From Nocardioides astragali (lineage in GTDB: Bacteria; Actinomycetota; Actinomycetes; Propionibacteriales; Nocardioidaceae): a DNA stretch of 64,000 bases. The notes under the pieces are model-generated. The model was not told the DNA's origin. It saw only the letters and a program-made list of their open reading frames with translations, and ran no database searches. Of this stretch, positions 27,422 to 37,372 are shown piece by piece. Both the position numbers and the translations under genes were made by a program. Every line of letters begins with the position of its first letter. The stretch's first letter is position 1. The stretch lies in assembly GCF_024436375.1 (NCBI RefSeq), contig NZ_JAFMZM010000002.1, forward strand, positions 310,001-374,000, read 5' to 3'.

Positions 27422-30049
27422 ATGGCGACCCGTACGTCTTCCCCGCCGGGGTCGCGGAGCTCGAGCACGTCCAGCACCAAGGGTTCGAGCACCCGATCAC
27501 GGAGTACCAGCAAGCGCCCCACCCCGCGCACGAGCACTGCGAAGGGCCGGAGCCGATCAGGCGCGTCCAAGCGCCGACCCGCAGCGCGTCCGGCACCTCG
27601 TGCCGTGCGCAACGGGCCGGGCCCGGTCTCGCGCGCCTTCGGTGCCGTGGGACGTGGGATCGCCGCGGTGTGGCTGGGCATCGCCCACGCCCTCGGCGCG
27701 CTCGCCCGGTCGATCGGCCAGTCGGCGCGCGACCTCGATCCCGAGCACCGTCGTGACGGGGTCGGGCTGTTCATCTTCGGCGTCGCCACCGTGGTCGCCG
27801 CAGCCGTCTGGTGGCAGCTGCCCGGCGGGGTCATGGACTTCGCGCGCTCGGTCACCGCGGGCGCCGTCGGCAAGGTCGGCTGGCTGGTGCCGCTGTTCCT
27901 CGTCTACGCCGGGTGGCGCACCCTGCGCGACCCGGAGCGCAACGGCCCGGCCGGACGCCAGGTCATCGGCTGGGCCGCCTTCAGCCTCGGCCTGCTGGGC
28001 ATCGTGCACATCGCCAACGGCAACCCGCAGCCCGTGCTGGGCGACGCCAGCAACCTCCAGGAGGCCGGTGGGGCGGTCGGCTACGTCACCTCGAGCCTGC
28101 TGCTCGACCTCATGCAGACGTCGTACGTCGTGGTGCCCCTGCTGTCGCTGCTGGCGATCTTCGGCGTGCTGATCATCACCGCAACGCCCGTCTACCAGAT
28201 CCCGGTCCGGCTGGCCGCACTGCGCGACAAGGCACTGGGCCGCTCCGCCCCGGACGCCGGACCCGAGGCGGACGAGGCCACCAAGCCGGTGCGCACCCGC
28301 CGCCGCTCGATGCTCGAGGACGACATCGACCCGGAGATGGGCGACCCGGCCTACGACAGCCCGGTGCTGTCGGAGCGTGAGCTGAAGAAGCGGCGCAAGA
28401 AGAAGGACGCGGCAGGATCGGCGGAGGAGCCGGACTACGGCATCGACCTATTCTCCGACGCGCCCACCGAGGTCACCCCGGCGGTTCCTGCCCCGGACGC
28501 GGGCGCCGACACCGGTGCCGTCGAGCCGCCGCCGCACACTCCGCTGCCGCAGCGCGTCGAGCAGCTCGCGCTGTCCGGCGACATCACCTACTCCCTGCCC
28601 GGCAACGAGGTGCTCAAGCCCGGGTCGGTGCACAAGGCCCGCTCGAAGGCGAGCGACGCCGTCGTCGAGCGCCTCATGCAGGTCATGGAGGAGTTCGGCA
28701 TCGACGCGACCGTCACGGGCTACACCCGGGGCCCGACGGTGACCCGCTACGAGGTCGAGCTCGGCCCGGCGGTGAAGGTCGAGAAGGTCACCGCGCTGTC
28801 CAAGAACATCGCCTACGCCGTCGCCTCCGCCGACGTCCGGATCCTCAGCCCGATCCCCGGCAAGTCCGCGATCGGCATCGAGATCCCCAACGTCGACAAG
28901 GAGATCGTCTCCCTCGGCGACGTGCTCCGGTCCAGCACGGCACGCGCCGACCACCACCCGATGGTCGCGGGGCTCGGCAAGGACGTCGAGGGCGGCTTCG
29001 TGGTCGCCAACATGGCGAAGATGCCGCACCTGCTGGTGGCCGGCGCCACCGGCTCGGGCAAGTCGTCGTTCATCAACTCGCTCATCACCTCGATCCTGAT
29101 GCGCTCGACGCCCGACGAGGTGCGGATGATCATGGTCGACCCCAAGCGGGTCGAGCTCAACGCCTACGAGGGCGTGCCGCACCTGATCACGCCGATCATC
29201 ACCAACCCCAAGAAGGCCGCGGAGGCGCTGGCCTGGGTCGTGCGCGAGATGGACATGCGCTACGACGACCTTGCCAACTTCGGCTTCCGCCACATCGACG
29301 ACTTCAACAAGGCGGTGCGGGCGGGCAAGGTCGAGGTGCCCGCGGGCAGCGAGCGCACGCTGGTGCCCTACCCCTACCTCCTCGTCATCGTCGACGAGCT
29401 CGCCGACCTGATGATGGTCTCGCCGCGCGACGTCGAGGACTCGGTCGTGCGCATCACCCAGCTGGCCCGTGCGGCCGGCATCCACCTGGTGCTCGCCACC
29501 CAGCGTCCCTCGGTGGATGTCGTCACCGGACTGATCAAGGCCAACGTGCCGTCCCGGCTCGCCTTCGCCACGAGCTCGCTCGGCGACAGCCGGGTCATCC
29601 TCGACCAGCCGGGCGCCGAGAAGCTGGTCGGTCAGGGCGACGGACTCTTCCTGCCGATGGGCGCCAGCAAGCCCGTACGCGTGCAGGGGTCGTGGGTCAC
29701 CGAGGCCGAGATCCACCAGGTCGTCAAGCACTGCAAGGACCAGCTCGAGCCGACATACGTCGAGGACGTCACCGCCCCGGCCGCGGCAAAGCGTGACCTC
29801 GACGACGACATCGGTGACGACATGGAGCTCGTGGTCCAGGCCATCGAGCTGATCGTCTCGACCCAGTTCGGCTCGACGTCGATGCTGCAGCGCAAGCTGC
29901 GCGTGGGCTTCGCGAAGGCGGGACGACTGATGGACATCCTGGAGAGCCGCGGCGTGGTCGGACCCAGCGAGGGCTCGAAGGCCCGCGACGTCCTGGTCAA
30001 GCCGGACGAGCTCGATTCCGTGATCGCCACGTTGGAGGGGGGAGCCTGA
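27422..30049 (+). CDS. ftsK: DNA translocase FtsK/SpoIIIE
   Basis: An 875-residue septal DNA pump that clears chromosome ends during division. A Ser/Thr/Lys/Arg-rich cytosolic tail (1-60) is followed by about four membrane helices (roughly 95-265), an acidic/charged linker to about 380, an FtsK alpha/beta motor with Walker A GATGSGKS at 541-548 and Walker B LVIVDELADLMM, and a C-terminal winged-helix gamma domain (ELIVSTQFGSTSMLQRKLRVG) that reads KOPS-like polar sequences. The stop shares one base with the next start (TGATG). Confidence 0.96.
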   Translation: MATRTSSPPGSRSSSTSSTKGSSTRSRSTSKRPTPRTSTAKGRSRSGASKRRPAARPAPRAVRNGPGPVSRAFGAVGRGIAAVWLGIAHALGALARSIGQSARDLDPEHRRDGVGLFIFGVATVVAAAVWWQLPGGVMDFARSVTAGAVGKVGWLVPLFLVYAGWRTLRDPERNGPAGRQVIGWAAFSLGLLGIVHIANGNPQPVLGDASNLQEAGGAVGYVTSSLLLDLMQTSYVVVPLLSLLAIFGVLIITATPVYQIPVRLAALRDKALGRSAPDAGPEADEATKPVRTRRRSMLEDDIDPEMGDPAYDSPVLSERELKKRRKKKDAAGSAEEPDYGIDLFSDAPTEVTPAVPAPDAGADTGAVEPPPHTPLPQRVEQLALSGDITYSLPGNEVLKPGSVHKARSKASDAVVERLMQVMEEFGIDATVTGYTRGPTVTRYEVELGPAVKVEKVTALSKNIAYAVASADVRILSPIPGKSAIGIEIPNVDKEIVSLGDVLRSSTARADHHPMVAGLGKDVEGGFVVANMAKMPHLLVAGATGSGKSSFINSLITSILMRSTPDEVRMIMVDPKRVELNAYEGVPHLITPIITNPKKAAEALAWVVREMDMRYDDLANFGFRHIDDFNKAVRAGKVEVPAGSERTLVPYPYLLVIVDELADLMMVSPRDVEDSVVRITQLARAAGIHLVLATQRPSVDVVTGLIKANVPSRLAFATSSLGDSRVILDQPGAEKLVGQGDGLFLPMGASKPVRVQGSWVTEAEIHQVVKHCKDQLEPTYVEDVTAPAAAKRDLDDDIGDDMELVVQAIELIVSTQFGSTSMLQRKLRVGFAKAGRLMDILESRGVVGPSEGSKARDVLVKPDELDSVIATLEGGA

Positions 30050-31689
30050 TGAGCGCAGCAGTGCACGAGACCGAGGTCCACGGCGGCCACGAGCCGGAGA
30101 GCGGCGACGTCCTCGGCGTCGCGCCTGACGCGGTGGAAGTACGCCGGCACGCCGGGGTCGCTGCCGGCGTCGGGCTCACAGCCTCCGCGGTCGCCATCGC
30201 CTACCTCGGGCGCGCCACGCAGACCGGCTCCGCCCTCGACTGGGTCTTCGTCGCCGCGATGGGACTCCTCGGGGCCTACTGGCTCGCCGGCCTGGTCGAC
30301 GCCCGCACTCCGTTGCTCGTCGCCGACGCCCAGGGGATCCGGATCCGCCTGGGCCGTGCCTGGCGCGGCCTGCCCTGGACCGCCGTGCACCACGTCGAGC
30401 ACACCCCGCGCCGCGGTCTGCTCCGTGACGGGCGCCTGGTCGTGGTGCCCCACAACCTCGAGCTCATCGAGGCCGAGCTCACCGGCGCCGGCAAGCGCCA
30501 CGTGACCGTCTCCCGGCTCCTGCACGGCGCCCCGTTCGCCGTGCCGCTGGGCCTCTCGACCCGCGTCATCGGCGCCGGCGACGACCTGACCGAGGCGCTG
30601 GGCCGGGTGGCCCGCGACGCCAGCCAGATCGTCGTGCTGGAGCCGTCGGCGGAGCCCGACGCCCCTGAGCAGGACGTCGAGGACGTCGCCGGTGTCGAGG
30701 AGCACGAGACCACTCCTGCCGACGAGGCGGTCGTCGCCAGCCCCACGCCGGCCGCGCTGCGGGAGTCCACGTCGGCCCGCCGCTCCGAGGTGACACGCGA
30801 GGTCGCCCCCGCGACCGACGCTGACGAGCCCGAGGGCCGCGAGCTGCGCCGGCCCGGCCGGGTCAGCCTCGTCGAGGAGACCCAGTCGTGGGGCGACCGC
30901 GTCCGCGCGATCGCCCGTCCAGGGGAGCCGGTCGAGCCCCTGGTGCTCGACGACTTCGAGGTCGAGCCGGCCGAGGACCCGGTCATCGGCCCCGAGCTCG
31001 CCGCGGCGCGCACGCGCCTGGGCCTCACCGTCGACCAGCTGGCCGAGCGCACCCGCATCCGGCCACACGTGATCGAGGCCGTCGAGGTCGACGACTTCGA
31101 GCCCTGCGGCGGCGACTTCTACGCCCGCGGCCACCTGCGCACCCTCGCCCGGGTGCTCGGCATCGACGTCACGCCCCTGCTCGCGGCGTACGACGAGCGC
31201 TACGCCCATGCACCGATCAACCCGCGTCGGGTCTTCGAGGCCGAGCTGGCGACCGGTGCCAACGGCTCCATCCGCGGCACCCGAGGCGGACCGAACTGGT
31301 CCGTGCTGGTCGCGGTGGTGATGGCGCTGGTGCTGTGCTGGTCGATCGCCCGGCTGGTCATGGACACCCCGCCCGAGCTGCGCGGCGCCACTCCCGTGCT
31401 CAACGGCTCCGGAGGCCCGCAGGGCGCCGGCAACGCACCCCTGGCCGACCCGGTCGAGGTCGTGGTGACCGCCCCGTCGGGTGGCGCGCGGGTCGTCGTG
31501 CGCGACGGTGCAGGGGAGCAGGTCTTCAAGGGCAGCCTCGCCGTCGGCCAGACCCGCGAGCTGAAGGCGTCGCCGCCGGTGCGGGTGCAGTCCACGGACG
31601 GGGCAGTCACGGTGTCCCTCGCGGGCGGCGAGGCCCGCGCGGTGGGCGAGCCCGGCGTCGCGGGCCAGGGCACCTTCGTCGCCGACTGA
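30049..31689 (+). CDS. RodZ-like HTH membrane protein with extra N-terminal domain
   Basis: A 546-residue protein. The first 200 residues hold two membrane helices (about 34-54 and 61-83) followed by a beta-rich PH-like segment ([20 protein letters not shown]). An acidic linker comes next. A RodZ-type Xre/HTH_25 domain follows at about 312-385 ([38 protein letters not shown]), then one membrane helix at about 417-438 and a DUF4115-like external beta domain. RodZ links the MreB skeleton to the membrane; in Actinobacteria the role is less clear. It is coupled to ftsK by TGATG, and rimO follows. The N-terminal part looks like a fusion. Confidence 0.85.
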   Translation: MSAAVHETEVHGGHEPESGDVLGVAPDAVEVRRHAGVAAGVGLTASAVAIAYLGRATQTGSALDWVFVAAMGLLGAYWLAGLVDARTPLLVADAQGIRIRLGRAWRGLPWTAVHHVEHTPRRGLLRDGRLVVVPHNLELIEAELTGAGKRHVTVSRLLHGAPFAVPLGLSTRVIGAGDDLTEALGRVARDASQIVVLEPSAEPDAPEQDVEDVAGVEEHETTPADEAVVASPTPAALRESTSARRSEVTREVAPATDADEPEGRELRRPGRVSLVEETQSWGDRVRAIARPGEPVEPLVLDDFEVEPAEDPVIGPELAAARTRLGLTVDQLAERTRIRPHVIEAVEVDDFEPCGGDFYARGHLRTLARVLGIDVTPLLAAYDERYAHAPINPRRVFEAELATGANGSIRGTRGGPNWSVLVAVVMALVLCWSIARLVMDTPPELRGATPVLNGSGGPQGAGNAPLADPVEVVVTAPSGGARVVVRDGAGEQVFKGSLAVGQTRELKASPPVRVQSTDGAVTVSLAGGEARAVGEPGVAGQGTFVAD

Positions 31690-31762
31690 CTCGGGGCTGT
31701 CGGTTCGCGACGGGCCGCGGATGGCGGTCATGACGCCCGCAACCGGCATACTTCCGGGTGCG

Positions 31763-33250
31763 ATGACGACTGACACAGAGCTCCCTCCCGCCCGGCTGAA
31801 CGTCGCTGTGGTGACCCTGGGCTGCGCCCGCAACGAGGTCGACTCGGAGGAGCTGGCCGGACGGCTCGAGGCCGACGGCTTCGTGCTCGTGGCGGACCCC
31901 GAGGACGCCGACACCGTCGTGGTCAACACCTGTGGCTTCGTGGAGGCGGCCAAGAAGGACTCGGTCGACACCCTGCTGGAGGCCGCCGACCTCAAGGCCT
32001 CGGCCGGCCACGGCGGGCGTGCCCAGGCGGTCGTCGCCGTGGGCTGCCTGGCCGAGAGGTACGGCAAGGACCTCGCCGAGTCGCTGCCCGAGGCCGATGC
32101 GGTGCTGGGCTTCGACGACTATCCCGACATCGCCGCCAAGCTGCGCTCCATCGTCGCGGGGGAGACCCACCACCCGCACACCCCGTCTGACCGCCGTCGC
32201 CTGCTGCCGATCTCCCCCGTGGACCGCGACGCCTCGGCGATCTCGATCCCGGGCCACCAGGGTGACGTCGCCGACCTCAGCGACATCGGAGCGGGTGCAC
32301 CCGCCACCGGACCCCGTGCCGTACGCCGTCGCCTCGACGCCGGCCCGATGGCGCCCCTCAAGCTGGCCAGCGGCTGTGACCGCCGCTGCTCCTTCTGCGC
32401 GATCCCGAGCTTCCGTGGCTCCTTCGTCAGCCGCCGTCCCAGCGACGTGCTCCAGGAGGCGCGCTGGCTCGCGACCCAGGGTGTCAAGGAGCTGTTCCTG
32501 GTCAGCGAGAACTCCACGTCCTACGGCAAGGACCTCGGCGACCTCCGTCTCCTCGAGACCCTGCTGCCCGAGCTCTCCGGCATCGACGGCGTCGAGCGGG
32601 TCCGGGTCTCCTACCTCCAGCCCGCCGAGACGCGTCCGGGGCTGATCGAGGCGATCGCCTCCACGCCGGGCGTCGTGCCCTACTTCGACCTGTCCTTCCA
32701 GCACGCCAGTGCCCCGGTGCTGCGTCGGATGCGCCGCTTCGGCGACCCCGAGAGCTTCCTGGGGCTGCTCGAGCGGATCCGGTCGCTCGCTCCGCTGGCC
32801 GGCGTACGGTCCAACGTCATCGTCGGCTTCCCGGGCGAGAGCGAGGATGACCTGCAGGTCCTCTGCGACTTCCTCGAGGCCGCGCGCATGGACGTCACCG
32901 GCGTCTTCGGCTACTCCGACGAGGACGGCACCGAGGCGGCCGGCTTCGGCCAGGACCTCAAGCTGGACGAGGACGAGATCCGCGCCCGCACCGAGCACGT
33001 CACGGCCTTGGTCGAGGAGCTCAACTCCCAGCGCGCCGAGGAGCGCATCGGCGAGGAGGTGGAGGTGCTGGTCGAGTCCGTCGACGACGCAGCGATCGAG
33101 GGCCGTGCTGCGCACCAGGGCCCGGAGGTGGACGGTACGACGCTGCTCACCGACGCCGCCGGCGCACGGGTGGGCGACCTGCTGACCGCCACCGTCACCG
33201 GCACCGACGGCGTCGACCTGATCGCGCGAGTGAACGGAGCCCCCCGATGA
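31763..33250 (+). CDS. rimO: Ribosomal protein S12 methylthiotransferase RimO
   Basis: A 495-residue radical-SAM enzyme that adds a methylthio group to an Asp of ribosomal protein S12. The N-terminal MTTase domain has cluster cysteines Cys21, Cys57 and Cys95. The radical-SAM triad is Cys205, Cys209 and Cys212 ([10 protein letters not shown]). A TRAM domain ends the protein. A long insertion (about 135-195) sits between the two cluster domains. An upstream in-frame ATG at 31721 exists. I prefer ATG 31763 because a CATACT -10-like box precedes it and the protein then begins close to the conserved MTTase core. It overlaps pgsA by four bases. Confidence 0.96.
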   Translation: MTTDTELPPARLNVAVVTLGCARNEVDSEELAGRLEADGFVLVADPEDADTVVVNTCGFVEAAKKDSVDTLLEAADLKASAGHGGRAQAVVAVGCLAERYGKDLAESLPEADAVLGFDDYPDIAAKLRSIVAGETHHPHTPSDRRRLLPISPVDRDASAISIPGHQGDVADLSDIGAGAPATGPRAVRRRLDAGPMAPLKLASGCDRRCSFCAIPSFRGSFVSRRPSDVLQEARWLATQGVKELFLVSENSTSYGKDLGDLRLLETLLPELSGIDGVERVRVSYLQPAETRPGLIEAIASTPGVVPYFDLSFQHASAPVLRRMRRFGDPESFLGLLERIRSLAPLAGVRSNVIVGFPGESEDDLQVLCDFLEAARMDVTGVFGYSDEDGTEAAGFGQDLKLDEDEIRARTEHVTALVEELNSQRAEERIGEEVEVLVESVDDAAIEGRAAHQGPEVDGTTLLTDAAGARVGDLLTATVTGTDGVDLIARVNGAPR

Positions 33251-33867
33251 CGACCGACCAGCGCCAGGTCTCGAACTTCAACATCGCCAACATCCTCACG
33301 ACCCTGCGCATCGTGATGGTGCCGTTCTTCGGGTGGGCGCTTCTCCACGACGGCGGCAACGACCCGCTGTGGCGCTGGGTGGCGTTCGGCTTGTTCGCCG
33401 TGGCGATGATCACCGACAAGGTCGACGGCGATCTCGCCCGCAAGCACGACCTGATCACCGACTTCGGCAAGATCGCCGACCCGATCGCGGACAAGGCCAT
33501 CACCGGCATGGCCTTCATCGGCCTCTCCGTCGTCGGCGACGTCTGGTGGTGGGTGACGATCGTGGTGCTGGTGCGCGAGTGGGGCGTGACGCTGCTCCGC
33601 CTCTCGGTCCTCAAGTCCGTCGTCATCCCGGCCGCCATGAGCGGCAAGATCAAGACGGTGCTCCAGGCGATCGCCCTCTCGGGGCTCACCTGGCCGCTGC
33701 CGCACGGCGACGCCCACGGCGGCGCGTTCGACTTCTGGCCCGGACCTCTCGGCGAGGTGGTGTTCTACACCAGCCAGGCGCTGCTCGCCGGCGCCGTCGT
33801 CATGACCATCTGGTCTGGGTACGAGTTCTTCCGTGACGTCCGGCGGCAGCGCCGCCAGCGCGCCTGA
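33247..33867 (+). CDS. pgsA: CDP-diacylglycerol-glycerol-3-phosphate 3-phosphatidyltransferase
   Basis: A 206-residue integral membrane enzyme that makes phosphatidylglycerophosphate from CDP-diacylglycerol. The CDP-alcohol phosphotransferase signature D-x2-D-G-x2-A-R-x8-G-x3-D-x3-D is complete in [18 protein letters not shown] plus KIADPIAD. About five to six membrane helices surround it. The ATG overlaps the rimO stop (ATGA). The rimO-pgsA order is common in Actinobacteria, where cinA usually follows; here cinA is 7.7 kb further on. Confidence 0.95.
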   Translation: MTTDQRQVSNFNIANILTTLRIVMVPFFGWALLHDGGNDPLWRWVAFGLFAVAMITDKVDGDLARKHDLITDFGKIADPIADKAITGMAFIGLSVVGDVWWWVTIVVLVREWGVTLLRLSVLKSVVIPAAMSGKIKTVLQAIALSGLTWPLPHGDAHGGAFDFWPGPLGEVVFYTSQALLAGAVVMTIWSGYEFFRDVRRQRRQRA

Positions 33868-34019
33868 CCCCCGTAGGGGTGGGAAGTGGCCAGTATGCAC
33901 AAAGTCCTGCGTGAACTTTCGTCAACACTCGCAAGAATTCCGGGCCGCGGGGTGCGCCACTGACCATGTTTGTGGGTGAAGATGCGTCGGTCACATACAT
34001 CTGAACCTTCGGAGCACAC

Positions 34020-37000
34020 ATGCGCACACCTGCGCTTCACTCGCCGCGTCGGTTCGCGGCAGGCGCCGGACTGGCTCTCCTCGCCGCCGGTCTCGCCCCC
34101 GTCGCAGGAGCTCCTGCGAACGCCGCCAGCCCGGGTCTGATCATCAACGAGGTCTACGGCGGCGGCGGTTCGACCTCGACGACGGCGGCGTACAAGGTCG
34201 ACTTCGTCGAGCTCTACAACCCCACGGCGTCTGCCCAGCCGCTCAACGGCCTGAGCCTCCAGTACCGCAGCGGGACCTTCACCACGGGCACGGTGAGCGT
34301 CCTGGCGCTCCCGGACGCGACGGTGCCGGCCAACAGCACCTACCTCGTCCAGACCTCGTCTCGGGTCAGCTGCTCGGGCGATGTGTGCGGCGGCGCGGAG
34401 CTGCCGACACCCGACTTCCAGGCGACCACCGCCTTCCTGAACATGAGTGCGGCCAGCGGCCAGGTGATCCTGGCGGGCAGCACGACCGCCGTCACGGCGA
34501 CCGGGACGAGCATGCAGACGGTCGCGAACGTGGTCGACTTCGTCGGCTACGGAACGGCGACGTCCTCCGAGACCGCCAACACCGGCACGGCGCTCACGAA
34601 CACCACGTCGACCTCGCGTGTGACGGCCGTCGACGGCGACAACAACCGCACGGACTTCGCCGCTCCGGCGACGCCCACACCGACTGCTGCGAGCGAGGGG
34701 GAGCCGGCGGCGCTCGAAGCCACCTCGCCCGGCAACAAGTCCGGCCAGGTCGGCCAGGCCATCGCGGGCTTCACGCTCGCCGCGACCGGCGGCACGCCGC
34801 CGTACGCGTGGACGGCCACCGGCCTTCCGGCCGGCATCACCGTCGCCGGCAACGGCGCCGTCTCGGGTACGCCCACGGAGTCCGGGACGTTCGACGTCAC
34901 CGCGACGGCGACCGACTCGGCCACGCCGACCGCCGCAACCGACGACGTGACCTTCACGTTCACCATCGCCCCGGAGGCGCCGCTCATCGCGATCTCCGAG
35001 GTCCAGGGCACCGGTGCGGCCTCGCCGTTCCTGGGTCAGACCGTCAAGACCCGCGGCGTCGTCACCGCTTCCTACCCGGTCGGCGGCTTCTTCGGGTTCT
35101 ACATCCAGACCCCGGGCTCCGGCGCAGCCGACATCGACCTCGCAACCCACACCGCTTCGGACGGCGTCTTCGTGCGGCAGACCACCGGGTCGGTCACGGC
35201 CGTCCTCGGCGACTACGTCGAGGTCACCGGTTCGGTCACGGAGTTCGCCGGAGCCACGCAGGTCGAGGTCGTTCCTGCGGGCATCGAGGTGCTCTCCGAG
35301 ACGCCCGACCCGATCATCACCACGACGACGGCCAACTGGCCGCGGTCGGCGGCGCAGAAGGAGTCCCTGGAGGGCATGCGCTACCGCCCGACGGGCGCCT
35401 TCACCGTCAGCAACACCTTCTCGACGAACAACTTCGGCGAGGTCGGCCTGGCGCAGGGCACCAAGCCGCTGATCCAGCGCACCGAGGTGGAGCTCCCCGG
35501 CCCGGCCGGTTCGAGCGCCACCGAGGCGGACAATCTCGCCCGTGCGGTCGTCCTGGACGACGGTGCCTCGACCAACTTCCTGGCCACGTCGTCGAGCGGC
35601 GCCGTCTGTGGCGCCCGCCCCACGCCGTGCCTGTCCAACGGCAACCTCACGCCGCCCTACATCTCGACCGCCGCCCCCGTGCGGGTCGGGGCTGGCGCGA
35701 CCTTCAACGCTGACGTGATCTTCACCGAGGGTGGCTCGCCGAGCGCCCCCACCTACCGGTTCCAGCCGCTGGCGACCGTGGTCGGTCCGGCCAATGCCAA
35801 CAGCCCGGCCACCTTCGCGGACACCCGCACGGCCGCTCCGGACGAGGCCCTCATCAACGAGACCGGCACGGCTGACTTCAAGGTCGCCTCGTTCAACGTG
35901 CTGAACTACTTCACCACCCTGGGCGACGCGAACAACGACGACATCGGCGACGGCGGATGCACCCCGTTCCGTGACCGTGACGGTGACGGGAACACCGTCA
36001 ACAGCGGTTGCGACCAGCGCGGCGCCTGGGACCCCCAGGACTTCGAGCGCCAGCAGTCGAAGATCGTCAACGCGATCAACGCCCTCGACGCCGACGTGGT
36101 CGGCCTGATGGAGATCGAGAACTCCCTCAGCCTGGGCGAGACCGCCGACGAGGCGACGAACAGCCTTGTGGCGGCGCTGAACGCCGAAGCAGGAGCCGGA
36201 ACGTGGGCGGCCAACCCGTCCTCGACCGAGCTTCCCGCCGGAGGGATGGACGTGATCACCAACGCGATCATCTACAAGCCGGCCAGCGTGGACCGCGTCG
36301 GCGAGTCGCGTGCGCTCGGCACCCTGAGCGACCCCGGCGAGGCGTTCGACAACGCTCGCGAGCCGCTCGGCCAGGTGTTCAAGGCCGACGCCGGGGGCAA
36401 GCCGTTCCTCTTTGTCGTCAACCACTTCAAGTCCAAGGGATCGGCCGGCCCGAACCCCGGTGACACGGACAGCGGCGACGGACAGGGCGCGTCCAACGGC
36501 TCTCGAGTACTCCAGGCCACTGCTCTGCGTGACTGGGTCGCGGGCCTGAAGGCGGAGACTGGTGTCGAGTCAGTCATCCTCGGCGGTGACTTCAACTCGT
36601 ACGCGATGGAGGACCCGCTGCGGCTCCTCTACGAGGCGGGCTTCACCAACGTGGAGCAGGAGTTCGGCAACGGCGAGTACTCCTACTCGTTCTCGGGGCT
36701 GTCCGGGTCCCTCGACCACATCCTAGTCAACGACGCGGCTCTCGAGCATTCGACCGGCACCGACATCTGGAACATCAACGCGGGCGAGTCGCTGGCGCTG
36801 GAGTACAGCCGCTGGAACTACCACGGAACCGACTTCCACGCAGAGGGTCCCTTCCGGTCCTCCGACCACGACCCGGTGATCCTGGGGATGGAGCTGGCCA
36901 TGGAGGAAACCACCGTCACCGCCACGGCCGCCCGCATCCAGTACGGCAAGGCGGGATCGGTCACCGTCTCGGTCGCCCCGTCCTCCGCCACCGGCAACGT

Positions 37001-37202
37001 CACGGTGTCGCTCGGCGGCGAGGTCCTCGGCTCCACCACGCTGGACTCCGGCGCGGGCACGGTGATCCTGTCCAAGAGGTCCTTGCCCGTCGGCAAGCAC
37101 ACACTGACCCTCTCCTACTCCGGAGATGTCGAGCACACAGCGTCGACCGGTTCGGTGACCGTGACGGTCGTCAGGGGAAGGCAACCTCAGACGCCACAGT
37201 AG
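34020..37202 (+). CDS. Secreted multidomain endonuclease/exonuclease/phosphatase (ExeM/NucH-like nuclease)
   Basis: A 1060-residue exported protein with a signal peptide (FAAGAGLALLAAGLAPVAGAPANA). It starts with a lamin-tail (LTD) domain (LIINEVYGGGG...DFVELYNP), then a putative Ig domain (TGGTPPYAWTATGLPAGI), an OB-like region (SEVQGTGAASPFLGQTVKTRGVV), and the EEP nuclease domain at about 620-960. Marks of that domain are KVASFNVLNYF, DADVVGLMEIEN, VNHFKSKG, GGDFNSY and the final SSDHDPV. A bacterial Ig-like domain closes the protein. Known relatives degrade extracellular DNA. ATG 34020 follows GGAG. It pairs functionally with the nucleotidase downstream. Confidence 0.93.
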   Translation: MRTPALHSPRRFAAGAGLALLAAGLAPVAGAPANAASPGLIINEVYGGGGSTSTTAAYKVDFVELYNPTASAQPLNGLSLQYRSGTFTTGTVSVLALPDATVPANSTYLVQTSSRVSCSGDVCGGAELPTPDFQATTAFLNMSAASGQVILAGSTTAVTATGTSMQTVANVVDFVGYGTATSSETANTGTALTNTTSTSRVTAVDGDNNRTDFAAPATPTPTAASEGEPAALEATSPGNKSGQVGQAIAGFTLAATGGTPPYAWTATGLPAGITVAGNGAVSGTPTESGTFDVTATATDSATPTAATDDVTFTFTIAPEAPLIAISEVQGTGAASPFLGQTVKTRGVVTASYPVGGFFGFYIQTPGSGAADIDLATHTASDGVFVRQTTGSVTAVLGDYVEVTGSVTEFAGATQVEVVPAGIEVLSETPDPIITTTTANWPRSAAQKESLEGMRYRPTGAFTVSNTFSTNNFGEVGLAQGTKPLIQRTEVELPGPAGSSATEADNLARAVVLDDGASTNFLATSSSGAVCGARPTPCLSNGNLTPPYISTAAPVRVGAGATFNADVIFTEGGSPSAPTYRFQPLATVVGPANANSPATFADTRTAAPDEALINETGTADFKVASFNVLNYFTTLGDANNDDIGDGGCTPFRDRDGDGNTVNSGCDQRGAWDPQDFERQQSKIVNAINALDADVVGLMEIENSLSLGETADEATNSLVAALNAEAGAGTWAANPSSTELPAGGMDVITNAIIYKPASVDRVGESRALGTLSDPGEAFDNAREPLGQVFKADAGGKPFLFVVNHFKSKGSAGPNPGDTDSGDGQGASNGSRVLQATALRDWVAGLKAETGVESVILGGDFNSYAMEDPLRLLYEAGFTNVEQEFGNGEYSYSFSGLSGSLDHILVNDAALEHSTGTDIWNINAGESLALEYSRWNYHGTDFHAEGPFRSSDHDPVILGMELAMEETTVTATAARIQYGKAGSVTVSVAPSSATGNVTVSLGGEVLGSTTLDSGAGTVILSKRSLPVGKHTLTLSYSGDVEHTASTGSVTVTVVRGRQPQTPQ

Positions 37203-37329
37203 GGCGGCGCTGATCATGCGATGAACGCGGCGGCCCGGTCGCCTCTCAGGTCGACCGGGTCGTCACCAGCGGCTCATCACTCAGTTGGGGTAGCCGTCCG
37301 CCGCCCTCCGTACGACCCAATTGGTCGGG

Positions 37330-37356
37330 TTAGTGTGACCCGACTCACAGCACTAA
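37330..37356. promoter_or_regulatory. CRP/GlxR-type operator upstream of the 5'-nucleotidase gene
   Basis: TGTGA-CCCGAC-TCACA at 37334-37349 is a perfect match to the CRP/GlxR half-sites (TGTGA-N6-TCACA), nested inside a wider TTAGTG...CACTAA dyad. It lies 23 bases before the GTG at 37373. Confidence 0.6.
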
Positions 37357-37372
37357 TCGAAAGGCCACCTTC

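Noticed and set aside
33867..33881. ACCCC...GGGGT hairpin after pgsA as a terminator
   Set aside because: Only a 5-bp stem with no T-run; too weak to call.
33915..33940. GTGAAC/GTCAAC direct repeat upstream of the secreted nuclease as a phosphate (PhoP) box
   Set aside because: Only loosely similar to the known boxes in spacing and bases; not listed as a feature.
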